A DNA stretch of 64,000 bases, from contig NC_091867.1 in the NCBI RefSeq assembly GCF_019399895.1, forward strand, positions 8,073,501-8,137,500, in the 5' to 3' direction. The DNA comes from Cardiocondyla obscurior (taxonomy: Eukaryota; Arthropoda; Insecta; Hymenoptera; Formicidae). Each line of letters opens with the position of its first letter. Within the stretch, counting starts at the first letter, position 1. Below are positions 35,143-48,282 of this stretch, piece by piece. The notes under the pieces are model-generated. The model ran no database searches and had not been told where the DNA came from. It saw only the letters and a program-made list of their open reading frames with translations. The translations under genes and the position numbers were made by a program.

Positions 35143-38100
35143 TAAAATATCTGAACGTTACTGAAATGCCAATAACAAGTCAATTCGTAAGAGCAACGCA
35201 CACATATAAAATTTAGGTATAAGTCTGAGCAACAAAAAATTGGGTAATAAATTTTTTAAGTATTAAAACGCTCAGGGCACTTTACTGAGCTGTGCTTGAA
35301 GCTAATATAAAAAAAAGTGACGAAAGGGAAATTTACGTTGGATGTCTAAATCATGCCGGAAAGCACGTAAAACTATAAGATAAAAAAAAGCAAAAGTCAA
35401 AGTTCTATTCCTTTAAAATCCGTCGTTATTTTTCTATGAATATGCGATTCGACCAGCCAGGAAATACTTTGACATAGTTTACATTTGCCTTGACTCTTTT
35501 TTTTTTTTTTTTTTTTACTAGCGTAGTCACTTAAGCTTCAGGTAATGAATGTGGCGCCGAAATCTCCTAAGTCGTACCTAAACCGTACGCTTTTTCTTAA
35601 TAGCTTTCCTTGCGGTCCGTTTGCGTGAATGCCGCTTTGGCATTTATAGAAATTTTGAAGAGTTTTTATCACACTGCGAGATGAAAAGAGCCGATAGATT
35701 TGTTTGGCTCTTGTGTCGACGCAACGGAAAATTTATTACTAAACCCGTTCTTAACTAGTCACAACTATGTTTTTATAATTTACTTTTGCGAAGTAAATTT
35801 TTTATTTAAATATAATTTTACACGGCGTTAGAATTATATTGTAATAACCACTTTTTCATTAATCCGCGATGAGCGTAAATTACAGGAAGCAGCGCGAAAG
35901 GCACGAGATTAGGCGATTATAGTTTACGTGACCGAGCAAATCGCTAGTTCACCTATCAGATACGTGACGGAGTGATTAGAACAATGACGGAGCACCTACC
36001 TGTTGCTGCCTCTATCTAGACACCGCCGCGTACATCAGCGGTACTAGGATGGCAATATTATGGGAACTAACGAGCATATGGTCGGGTCAATATCGCACAA
36101 ACGCGAGGATCGGCGATGGCCCTCGTGTTTTACCTGATCGTTGGGGGAGTAGAGCGGGCGCCCTTTGGCGATGAAACCATACGAAAATCCGCCATATGCG
36201 TGAACTCGCGCTCATGAGAATGCTCGAGTCTCCGGTTAATTTGACATGGGAAGCTAGCGTGAGGGGCGGCATCGCGCGGTATTGGCGGTTCACGAAAATT
36301 TCCCAGCGCGCGATGTATATGCTTCTTTCCGCAGGTTATTAAATTTATTTTAATTTTATGCCCTTTTATAAGAACGTTCCCGAAAAGAATTTTTTTTTTT
36401 TTTCCTCCCAATATTTCTTCCCTCCCGAGTCGGACATTTCCTCGCCGCGATTTGCTGCTACGGGAATACTGTGATAATAATGACCCAGACGACTTTTAAC
36501 CTCTTCCGGCTGCTTGGAGACCATGAAGTTCTCCAGCTTGGATGACGATAGAACGTCGGGGAAAAACGAGGGCGCAAAGACGTCCGTTAGTCGGCCGGAA
36601 GTTCAGTGTTATGAAAATCACGTCGGTTAGTCCGGTATCCGATTTACGTAACGAACTTTTCGCCGTTTTCGCGTTCGCTATTTGTTCTCAAAATGGGCGG
36701 TGCGACGTGCAAAGCGACAAGTAGTTACACCGGCCAGTAGATCAGAAATCAGAGACGGCGCACCTTGAGAAAAGAAGACGAAGGAGCTTCTTGAGGAGTA
36801 CCTTACAAGACGCGCATCCATCCTGGGCGGAGACATCCGGCCTCTGGTTACGCATTCATCTATGTGCGAGAGACTGCTTGTCATTATATCAGAAGAAAAA
36901 GAAAAAGAAGCCAAGACGATCGGTGGGAACCATTTTTGGAAGCAACTTGCAAAGAAGAACTCTCTCTTTCTCTCTTTCTCTCTCCAATGTGCAACGTATT
37001 TCTGATGAAAGGATTATTTTATTTATAGTTTGATTCCCCGAGAAAATATTTTATTATAGTTAAAGCAAATCTAAAAGAACATATATTTTTTTTATATTCT
37101 TAACATTGTTATCTGTAATTTATTTTACATTTTAAAGTAGCATAAATTTATTATTTTTTATATTTTCTTCAGAAACAATTATATGTATATTTATTACTGT
37201 AGAACGTATAAAATTAATAAAACGACAGAAAAAGAAGTATATGAGAAAATTCTTTCTTTTTAATTAATAATTTTTTAATTTTATATATTCGTTCGAAAAT
37301 TTAACGTTCCTTGCTAAGACAGAGTTTACTTTGAAATCCCTACTGCAATGGCCGACCATTTCGATGGAACCACTCCCACGTCAGACGCCCAAGAAAGATG
37401 TCTTCTTGCAGGAGATCATGTGGGCTCCAGTGCAGAATATAAGACGCATCCCCATCGATTCCCGTAGTCGTCTACCCGCACTGACTGTAAAGCGCAGCTT
37501 TGAATGGCCGTTCTGAAAAAGCGCAGTGGCCCCCGACCAAGTGACGTAACTCGAACCCGCTGTCAGCACTGACAATGTGCTGACAGTCGATTCTTTGTCA
37601 GCGTTGTCCATCTCACCTATTCCTACAGTCTCGTCTTCTCTCTCCTCTTTTACTCGCAATAAAAAATATTTCTTAACGCTCTCTTTAACGCTGCTCTTAT
37701 AAATTGCTCAGTAAACTAAATATCGTCACTTTTCACTCGCCATATTGCGCCCACTCTACTTCCTCTGTACGTATTACTAATTAATATTAATAACGTAATC
37801 TGTTTTTATATTTTCCCTTTTTTTATTTTTTTTTCTAATAGATTCTCGTAAGTTACGCGGCTTTTCTTTTTTCGCTGGTCCCGCTCTCGCCCTGTTAACG
37901 AGTGCCCCCGTCGTTCGCTTCTATTTCGCCTCTCTTCGGCTTCTCAAATTTCCATCGGCGGCGTTTCGACGCTCGCCTTCCCCTTTTCATTTCGTGTCCT
38001 CGCTCGGGCGATTCGCCTTTTGACGAAGTGCTTCTTTAGTTTGAAAACGCGCGTCATTCAATACTCCCGCCCGCGCCAAACAAAGCGCTTCCGGAAGCGC

Positions 38101-41100
38101 CGTGAGATTTAACTATCTCGCTGCATCGCAGGTAGTTGATGCTGGCTGATTTACCCACTTCGCGCTGAGAGCCGTGCAACACCGACCAACGTAAGTTTCC
38201 GTGAAAAGAAAAAAAGAAGAAAGAAAAATACGTAAAACTATCGCGTTTCATCAACAGTAAATTAAAATTGCTTAAAAACGTCATAAAATCAATTGCTTTC
38301 GCGCAAATGCATTGTTTAAAATTTTATGATTAACGTAATTTTACATGCGTTTAAACAAACGTAAAGCAATATTTAGTTAATGTACACCTGCCGTATCTAA
38401 GAGAAATCGAATTTTAGGGTTATATATTTAAAAAAAAAAAAATATAAATATATATAAAGGTACTAATGATTATTGAACCTTCGCAAAATTGCACATCTGG
38501 GCAGACAGTCATAAAAGTCGGCGCCGTATAGATCATAAGGTGTCATAAAAAAAAAAAAAAAAAAAACACTTCGGCACGTCATAAAACATAGCGGAAAGTG
38601 ATTCACAGTATAACTAGTATAAATTAAAAGTTAGTCACAATACGTGTTTGCTCAAGTTCACACGTCTTAATTATAAAATTATATTTTTAAAAGATAACAT
38701 TATTTTATTTTAATCGTTCGGTCGTCCTGCTACTTTTCATAGTATAAATCGATACGTATAAAATTTCTTTCGTTTGCTCCAAATTATTTTACTCCGTCGT
38801 TACGTATCATTAGCGAGAAGTAGATAATTGCCAGTCATAGATTTTCCTAATCGACCGCTATCAATCAATCATCCAATTTTGTCGACGGTACGGCGCTAGA
38901 TAAACGGAGAATGGGACGAATCTGCGGGGCTTAGACGTGATTCATGCGAAGCGCGATGTTCAAGGCAGGGGATGATGTAACGGAGAAAGAAATCCGAGGG
39001 TGAAGAAGAGACGGAAAACGGAACGCACGTGTTTCTTGTATGGGAGCGTTCACACGAGGACCATCGTCGTCGGTTAATCTAATCATTCGAATGTAAGGTA
39101 GGTATATCACTTGTACAGGGCGCTCCTTTTATCTATAGAATATTTTTAAATAATCCGATTTGAACTATTTGCTAAACTCACATTTTTATAGTCGATTATT
39201 TAACTTGACTCGGTAATAATAATTTTTGTCGATAAGAAACTCGTCATATTTTACTGTTAATCAAATTGGTATACATTTAAGAATTTTAATATAGTTTCCA
39301 AAAACCTTTTATTCGGCACATGTTAAAGTTACTTTAATAGTAACAATATTAAAAAATTAATATTGTTGAATTTTGGCACAATTTACATATACGTCCTAAT
39401 TTAATTTTTAGCGTGGAAAATCTGGAGCAACCTGTATATCAAGGTGTACGTGCAGCATCATTCCTTCGCCAGTTCCTCATTCCGCGACGCCACCCTCGGG
39501 TTACGACGCCTGATCCCTATTCACCCCCGCGGCACACGACATTTCGCAGCCGTGTCAATGCGACCCCCGTTGAGAATTCCATTATCGCGGCGACGATTTA
39601 TGCCCGTCCCGACTCGCGAACGACGAGCGCGGTATTCCTCGTCGAGATGGAAGCGAGCGTTGTCACTCCCGGGATCTCTTTTGTGCCCAGCCGATGGCGC
39701 GCGGAATGTATGTCGGCGGTTTTCCATAAGCGACGCTATTTTCGCGCCACGACCTTGCGCGGTCGGACGTCTGATTTATAGTGATTGTAAATCTGACGTG
39801 CTGGGAACCGTGCGACCTGTTCGGAAATATGATACGATCCCCTCAGAACTATGCGAATTCTTAATTGCCAATCGCGGAACGTAATTAAGCAAGATGCACC
39901 GTGCATTCCACGGTTCTACTTTTCTTTATGTTATAACGTCAGCTCGATGATGTGAGAAAAGAGTTAGAAATATGCGATACCAGGTGTGCTAATGGAGCCG
40001 TTGACGCTCCAAGTGGTGTAGGGAAGGGTGCATGTTCGCCAGAGATCAGATCACCACGCCTTCCGCGACATTTACCTATGGCACCCGCATGCGCGATGTA
40101 CCCCGCGATGCGCTCGCTGGTGGTCGCTTTCGTGCCACTGTGGTGGCAACGTGACGTATATTTAACGACATACGCGATACACGCGACCTGTTCGTACGAG
40201 GGCGTACCCCCTGCGCATCACACGTGTGAATGTCCGTACGTTGCCGATATACCTGACGTAACAACGCTGCGGGGTCAATTCTATACTATTATGCTTAATA
40301 AATTACAGATAAATACGTATGCTTCGAAAAAATGCTGCACGACTTCAAACCGTGGAATTAGAAAGGTGAAAACAGTTGAATAACTTCTTTTTCGATTTTT
40401 TTTTCTTTTCTTTTTTTCCGCGTTTATAACGCAAATTTATCGTACTGTCACGTATCGAAAATTGTGAGGAGTCGACACGGGGGGTGGAGGAAATACGAAG
40501 GGAGAACGCTAAAGAGCGTCGACGGGCACGAAGTTGCGGTGGAAATTGTAGAACGCGTCATGCAAACTCGCGTACACACGAAACGCGTTCACCCTCGCCT
40601 CTCCACACGTGGCTCACGTGAATGTCCATGAGAACTCGTGGTACCGCAGCACCGTGCAGTCGTCATATGGAGCTCATTAGTCAACTAGCTAATGACGCGC
40701 GATACCATCCACCGTCCGAATGATTGTGCAGTCGCACGAACGAATCAATACAAAATAGAATAAATAGATAATGCGAATTATCATGGCACACGTCCTGCAG
40801 CTTTAAATTAATTTAAAAAAATAGAAGCTCGCGACCGAGTTTTCGTGTATGAGATTTAAACGCCGTTCGTAATTAGTAGGATTATTTCTTTATTTAACTG
40901 ATAACGTTAATTTGATTTTTCCTACATTTATTCCTCTAGATTAAATTTAAAAGATTTATGTCAACAAAGAAAATATAAAAAAATTTATATTAAGAAAAAA
41001 TGTAAAGTAGAAGACGGGCGTCCCATTTCGGAATTAATCGGGGCAAGAGTAGCCGACACAAATTCCACAATGGGTCGCAACGGGTGTTCGCGATATAAAT

Positions 41101-44100
41101 ATTTGTCTCGCGAGAAAATACGAGAGGGTGCCGGGGGGCAAGTGCGAGAGCCGTCGCGAGGGGTGGAGTACCTCGAAAAATAATGGCGTGCACGCGTGTG
41201 AGCGCGTATGCGTGAATACGCGCGAGGCCGGGGAGTTCTTCAGTCGGGAAAAGCCCTCTTCGGTACTTGAAAGACAAAAACATCTTGGCCGACGACGGCC
41301 CGCATGTCTTCGCCTTTCAGAAGAGTTTGTGGGAAAGTTTGTCGGACTTCTCCCCGCCTTTTAGTCGATCCTTCACAGAAACGTTTATCGATACGGGAAA
41401 TGGGAATTTTTCTACGGTAATTTTTGCAACAACCGCACGCTTTTGTAACGTCGCATGTTAATAATTTTTTGTTATCGATTATAATATTTTATTATTTATA
41501 TGTATGTTATTTATAACCTTTTTTTTAAATTTAATTAATTTAATTAAAAATAATTAACATTAAATCTGAGCAGAATAAATTTTTCTAAAAATTAATGATT
41601 GATTTGTCGACGAGCATAAGTAACGTCCGATATTAAGATCCTCAATTTGCTCAGCGGGCTCTTTTTGGACGAAGAGCATCGTTCCATTCTAGCTGATCGC
41701 ACGTCTATATTCATAGCGGCGCATAATAGCGGCTCCTCGGGGTGGCAAGGACAAATCACTTAAGATCCGACACTGCTGTGGCGCCGCAGCTCGATGTGAC
41801 AAATTACTCCTCCATTATGATTCGCCGATGACGCGCGGTGTCAATGATAAAATATGGAAGGCGCTCGCTCGCGCCGGGACTTAATTAGCGAGACAGACAC
41901 GAACGCCGGGATTCACGTTAACGGTAATACGATGGAGGCCCGCTTATCTCGTCGTGCGATTTTAATTGCCGGGCGTGAGATAATTGAAAAAAAAATCGCG
42001 AGTGCATTGCCGCGTTTTGCGCGCGAGAAAATTAAAAGGAAACTGAATTCCAGAGACGCCACTTAATTATCATTTGCCCAGACGGTATTTACGGCCGACG
42101 AGGACTGATCGAATTTATTGCGGCCGCTCGTGATAGTCCTTGCGCGATAACAGGATGCGAGTTTAATTGCACTACGGATTTCTTTTTTTGTTTTTCCCCC
42201 TCGAAAGGTAGGTCAATGCCACCGCAAGGCGTTACTTTATGGCTCCAGATTTTTACGAGGCAGTCGATATATTTTAATATGATAACCAAAATAATAATTG
42301 GATGAAGATGCATATCGCACATAACATGTTAGCTGGAACGTATAATTTATACTATCTTCCGAGATTATCGCGGGGTTTTTTTTTTTTTTAATTTGTTTAC
42401 CGGCAATCAATATTGTATCGCGCACGAATTCTTCGATCATTAAACAGCGGTATTAAAAGTTTTCGCATCGAGTCCCAGATTTCGAGAAAAAATATAAGCG
42501 TCGTTTCAAATAACGTAACACGATGAAAGCAGTAATGTTTAGTATGCGAGTCAGAGGAGACTCGTCCGACGCTATTGTCAAATGTCGTTGTTAGTGACCT
42601 GAAAAACTGTCGTCGAAGTTCACTCGTCTTTATACCTCGCAGCAGCCGTTAGATCGGATCTCAAACCAGATCTCGCTAGGCCGGAGATCCGGATAGAGAT
42701 GCGACGGCATTTCCACTTCGTTTTGTGGGCGTACGTCCCGAGGAGTCTACCGGCAGAAGGACACGGGATCGGCCCCGTTGAAGACGGGGAGAGGCGGAGG
42801 GGCAGGTAAGCTTTGAATGGACGCGGCATTCAATGTTTTATCGAGGATCTACGTCGGCTGAATACCTTCGTCGACCACCTTTGTACCAGGTCGCGTTGCG
42901 AGATCCTTCGTCTCGTGGAATAAGAGAGTGGGAGGAGTAACGAGTCGCAAAAGGATACCGGGCTTCCCTTTTCCTCCATCTTTATCTCACTGTCGAGTGG
43001 GATACTCCCCCCGTTGTGTCGGGGGTAGGTGCGCACAGGTGGTACATCCTCTTGGTACCTTCACGCACCACTAATTTCCCGCTCGTTAGCCTCCGTAGGT
43101 GATCGTTTCGGAGTCCCATTCCAGAAGCTGTTTCCTCCGCATTAACCTGACCCTGTCCGCGATTGTTTGCGCCGTGAAATTAAGAACTAGGCCAGCTTAA
43201 AAGCCGCTTTGTACGTATTATCGGCGATCTCTCATTAAATTTTCAAACTGTGAGATACCGAATTACTATTATATAAATATTTAAGATTTAAAAAAGTGAT
43301 ACTTCGACAATAAAATTAATCCACCCATTTTCAATCATGTAAAAAAAAAATTTATATTTTATATTCAGATATTTGGAATAAAGAAAAATTTATTACTCTT
43401 CGATCTACGAATTATTTCATAATATGAGCTACCTTATTCCTCGACATTACTCCTTTTTGCATCTCGATCCTTTGATCCTGCAGTTCTTTTTTTTTATCAC
43501 GTGAGCGCTCTCAGCCTTTTCAACTGCAACGCGATCGAAAGTGTCTGTAGCAAATATACAAGACCGTCGTCGGCAATAGTTAAAAAAGTAAGTGTATTGA
43601 AGTCACGTGTACCCCCGCGGGATGAGTGCGCTTACGCTTCCATTTTTGGGGCGCTCGTTCCGTTTCGGGGTAGAGTCCCCTCGAGTACGCACTTCTAAAT
43701 AGCGCCATGTCCGATCACGTCCTGATTGTCAACGCGAGGGCAAAGGGGATTAGTGTTTCAATTATCTGCACAATAAGAAACGTGACCAAACGGCGGCGCG
43801 CGAACCCGCGCAATATCGAGTGGCGGAGTCGCGTGACCATGTTTATTCGCCGTCGAAACCCTGGTGGTTGCCCCTTTAAATGCCACGCTTCTATTTTAAA
43901 TCCAGCATCGGTAATCCAACCGTGTAACGGTAAGACCTGCTCCTAACTTACCGGCTCCTACCTGTGCCAGGTGATGGTTACCTGGTTCCATCTACACGTT
44001 TAGATAGTTTTGCAGAACATAATTGTGACCGATCACGAAAATACTTTTACGCCCGTGGTGGACGCACCCCGAGGCTCGCGAGTCTCGCGAACCGGATCTC

Positions 44101-47100
44101 GGCCGGTGAGACGTTTCCCGTCGTTAAAAAGCGATCCATCAGCTGTTTGCTGGTGAACCGATATCGACAGCGGACTTCGGGGACAGCCTCGTTTCTGTAC
44201 GGACGCGTATAACCAAGTCTCGCGGGTCTCTTTGTATACGAGCCAAATAATAAAAGCCTTGCTCTTTCTTATGTGTGAGTAATTTTCTTTCCTGCGAGAG
44301 TGTGCGGGAAGTGCGAGCCAGCGCAAAGAGAGCGTGAGCACTGGCGTAACAATATATTATATGTATATATGTAGATACTTCTCAGATACAGTAAATTCGA
44401 GAAAAAAAAAAAAATTTTTTTAAATAAAAAGAAAAAAAAAGCGGTGGTCCTGACTTGATTATTAACGGGAGTTTTGATTCGGACAGTTACGGAGACAGCG
44501 GAACAACGTTCGGCGTTGTAATTAACTGCCGGATCGACGTCGTATAATACGAACGATTCGATTAACACTATAACCGTATGCCAGTTGTATGATTTCCAGT
44601 AACGAGTCAGGTGCCATTTATTCCAGTATCGTCGACGGCCATCTGCGGCGTAGCTCCTCGTCGCGGTATAATTTACAGCGGCGCGAGCGTAAATTATGAA
44701 AATTTCCGACTGTCGAAGGGGGCTATCCTCAAGGTTTTCACGTCGCGGATAATGCCGGCCGGAGCTACAATTATCATCGGCTCGAATCAAGGATGAATCA
44801 CGGCATTGGGTGCGCGAGTCGCGCGGGTCTCGGAGCGACCGGTTCGATTTTATTCAAATTATTTCGTCCCGATACATCATCATCGGGAGCCAATTATTGT
44901 TCGCGCCGTATTCCATTTGTAATTAACCGTGCACCTGCAATTGAATGCGTTCCGTCTTACTCTATTGCGAATAAACAACCCATCGTGAAAGCAACGCTGG
45001 CAAAATGTATCAGCGCCGATACGCGCGCACGAGGCTGCCAATTAACGATAGCTAGTTGCCCGAAAGATCTCGTAATTGATCGCCCATGGGATTAAATTGG
45101 CACATCAAGGAATTTCTTTTAAAAATAAAAAGAAAAAAAAAGAACGAAAGACGGAAACAACGCGTTTATAAATCTCGCGTGGCGATTGTTTAATATTTCT
45201 GCGGTTATTCGTGCACTCTTCCGCGCTTAACGAGTCCGATCATTTGTGATCCCGATTGTCGCACGTCGCTTATTGTTAGCGATTATTATTAACCGATCAG
45301 CTTATCCCGCGGGACGGTAGTTACTTAACGCGTAATGCGAATCACGAGCGGGACTATATTCGCGAAAGCGACGACACGTAAGTATCTTATCAACCGTTAT
45401 TCGCCGGGCATAATAGAGGTAACATTGAAGTGCGAGGAGGTAATGCGCTCGCATCGTTCCCATGTATATCCGAATAAGATCCCGTTGAATTGGCGCTCTG
45501 TACACATCGGCAGAAAGTTACGGCGCCGTGAAGCGCCGAAATTACGATTATGGGCGCGTGCAGAATTTTCATCCTCCTTTCGCGGAGCAAACAACGGGTG
45601 CAACAAAAATTCTGATCGCCGAGATTCCTCGGGGCTAGCCCGCATGCGATAATCAAGAAATATGCGCTATTAACGATAACCTCTCTCTCTCGTTGGACTA
45701 CTTATGAAAATATCTTATCGGGTATTCCGCGAAGATTCGTTCCGATAATTTTCAAGTGCGCCATTAAGTTCATTGACGATTCGAGTACACGTCGTTCTCG
45801 CGGGGCGTTCCGATTAAATCTGTATTCGCGTTATGGATCTTTTTTCTTTTTCTTTTTTTTTTTCCCCTCTCCCCATCGGTTCCTCGTTCCTTTTTGCTAC
45901 TCGTCGAAATTTATTCCTCGCAAGTGTGTCACACTGGCCGCGGCACAAATCGCTCGAATTCCTCTCGCGGAGTTATGCGAAGCGCGTGGCGGATAATCGA
46001 ATATTTTTATTTTTTTGTTAATTTTAATCTTAACAGGTTGATTTCGAGGCGCGCCTCAACGGGAGGCCGAGAACTTTGTCCCAGCAATTCTTTTTTTTTT
46101 TTATTCGCAAAAGGCACAACGAGACAACTGGCGCCATGTAGCTTTTCTTCGCCTGAACGATCGCACATAGACGCAATATATTCGACTGTAGATTATGCTA
46201 ATTAATTGCCGCACGCTACCGCTTTCTGCTCACGGCTCTTTTCTCCGTAGGTGGCCGTGGCTATCGTATTTGAAGAGCATTCTATTTTCAGATTGTATTA
46301 TCTCGTTCAGTTTTACGATCTTTAAGAATGGTTTTTATTATAATATAACTTTCTTCTCGCCAATAAATATCACTTTTGCGAAGTTAACGATGATCTATGC
46401 GACGTGTCTATGCGACAAAATCTTCATTTAATTTAATTTAAAGTGCTGCAGGCGGTGTTTTAAATATAAAACGACTCGAGAGACATTTCACTCAATTTTC
46501 TGTCGCAGTTATTTCCCCTTCGCCCCCTCTTTTTTTTTTAACCGTAAAGACTGTGCTAAAGAATGATACGATCGCAAAATCTGAGATACCTAACGCTGAT
46601 TAAATTTTAAGATCTGGCTGACATTGATTTTATTTCATAAAGCTTCTCATCTATCACTCACAAACGTGAAATCAAGGCAATCCACCGACGTGTCGTTCCC
46701 AATTTGCTACGATATAAATGGGCTCATGTAACTGAGTGTCGTACAACGTAGATAGATCGTTAAACGTGCATTTTTTTTCCTTTTTTTTTTGCCAGTATTT
46801 TCTCGTCCCACTTGCATGTGAGAATGAACGCAAGCTCATTCGCGCTGATCGCGGTATGCAAATCGGGCTCGTTCGATTAATTCTTATTTGGTATGCCCTT
46901 TATTGTGATACGCATTATTATATGTTAAAGACAACCGTCTTGTTCAGTGTGCGACGTGAAGCATAATGGGAAACTGGGAACATTATTCATAGAACAGATA
47001 ACGACGCGATACGTGATTAATGTCAAATAAGATTAACGATGAGAAGAATCATAGTTCCCGCGTGAGCAATCGGAGTAATTAAGACAAGAAATATTATATA

Positions 47101-48256
47101 TTTTCCAAAATTGTAAATTAATTAATTTACTGATCTTTCTTTCTTTGTTTTTTTCTTTTTTCTCTTTCTTTTTTTTTTAATTTTTGCTTCAAACTTTTGT
47201 TCTAGAATATTTCATGTAAGATTAATATGATAATGATGGACCATACCTTTGTCTTTGCGTATGCAATACTTTACTGCCGCGAGGGCGCGGAATACGAAAA
47301 GAAACGGCAAATCTTTTCGACGGGGAGGAGTTGCATTATGCAAATCGATTGTCACCGTGTTCGGATTTCTTCACAATATTGAAAAATCATTCGACGTTGG
47401 CTTGACAGAAATTCGACCCGCTCCTCAGGTCGTCTCACCCGCATCGCTACGAGGTATAAATACCGGTTGACCTTGCAAAAAATGCAGATTCACGTGGCTC
47501 GCATTGGAGACCCATCCGAGTTATGCGGAACAACGCCCCGTCAAAGAAATTGGACCGGCCGCGTCGCGACGATCCTTTAGTATCGTAGCTTACCATGTTA
47601 ATTCACCCGCTGAGTATGTAAACCTTCCGCGGACGGAAAAACAAGCTGACGTTTTGAGGCGCATGCATCAATTATACCCGCGATAACGCAAATTAGTTTT
47701 AAAAATCAGTAACCGACGACATTGTTTGACACGTGCACGCAGCAGACTGCAGGTAGCTAAAAGTACGATGTAATTAAACGAATATCACGACCGGTCAAAG
47801 TAGCTGCTGACGCCCATAAATTAAATGTACAGTAAATTTATATCAGATTTCTTTTCTCTGTCAATTTTATTATGCGAAAATGTAGCGGCTACCCGCTTCG
47901 CCGAATGTCGAGAATGACAAATTAAATACTTACGAAATATTATACGTAATATAATTTTTTGTTGCTTTATGTCAAACTTGTAGCTTTAAAATATGTTATT
48001 TGCCTGATTATATCTGTAGAAAAAAAAAAATAAATTGGATATTCAGGGCGTCCGACAGTGTACGTGTTATATGTATTGCATGTCGCACGATGTCCATCAA
48101 TCCCTCGTAACGAAAGAGCGGAGGAGCAATGAGAAATAATAAACAGAATATTCATCGAGACTGATGGATGGTTGTCGACAGGCAGAATGAGCTCATGATC
48201 GAATAATCGTCTAATTAATCGAGTTGTCGGAATTTGCGTAAAAGGTATTCATCATT

Positions 48257-48282
48257 CGGACATATAGAGATTTATATGTCCG
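48257..48282. repeat. Perfect inverted repeat, 10-base arms
   Basis: CGGACATATA (48257-48266) and TATATGTCCG (48273-48282) are exact reverse complements around the 6-base loop GAGATT. No flanking gene. Confidence 0.9.

Noticed and set aside
39413..39884. Overlapping Arg-rich frames of 122 and 146 residues
   Set aside because: Two frames of the same CpG-rich DNA are open at once, both Arg/Ser/Pro-rich, the typical signature of chance ORFs in GC-rich sequence.
44269..44790. 173-residue minus-strand frame
   Set aside because: Longest frame in the desert, but it contains a Phe run from a poly(A) tract and has no family resemblance or splice context.
47455..47686. TATAAATA box with a 60-residue downstream frame
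   Set aside because: The frame begins at a non-ATG codon and has no splice donor or protein similarity; a lone TATA match is expected by chance.
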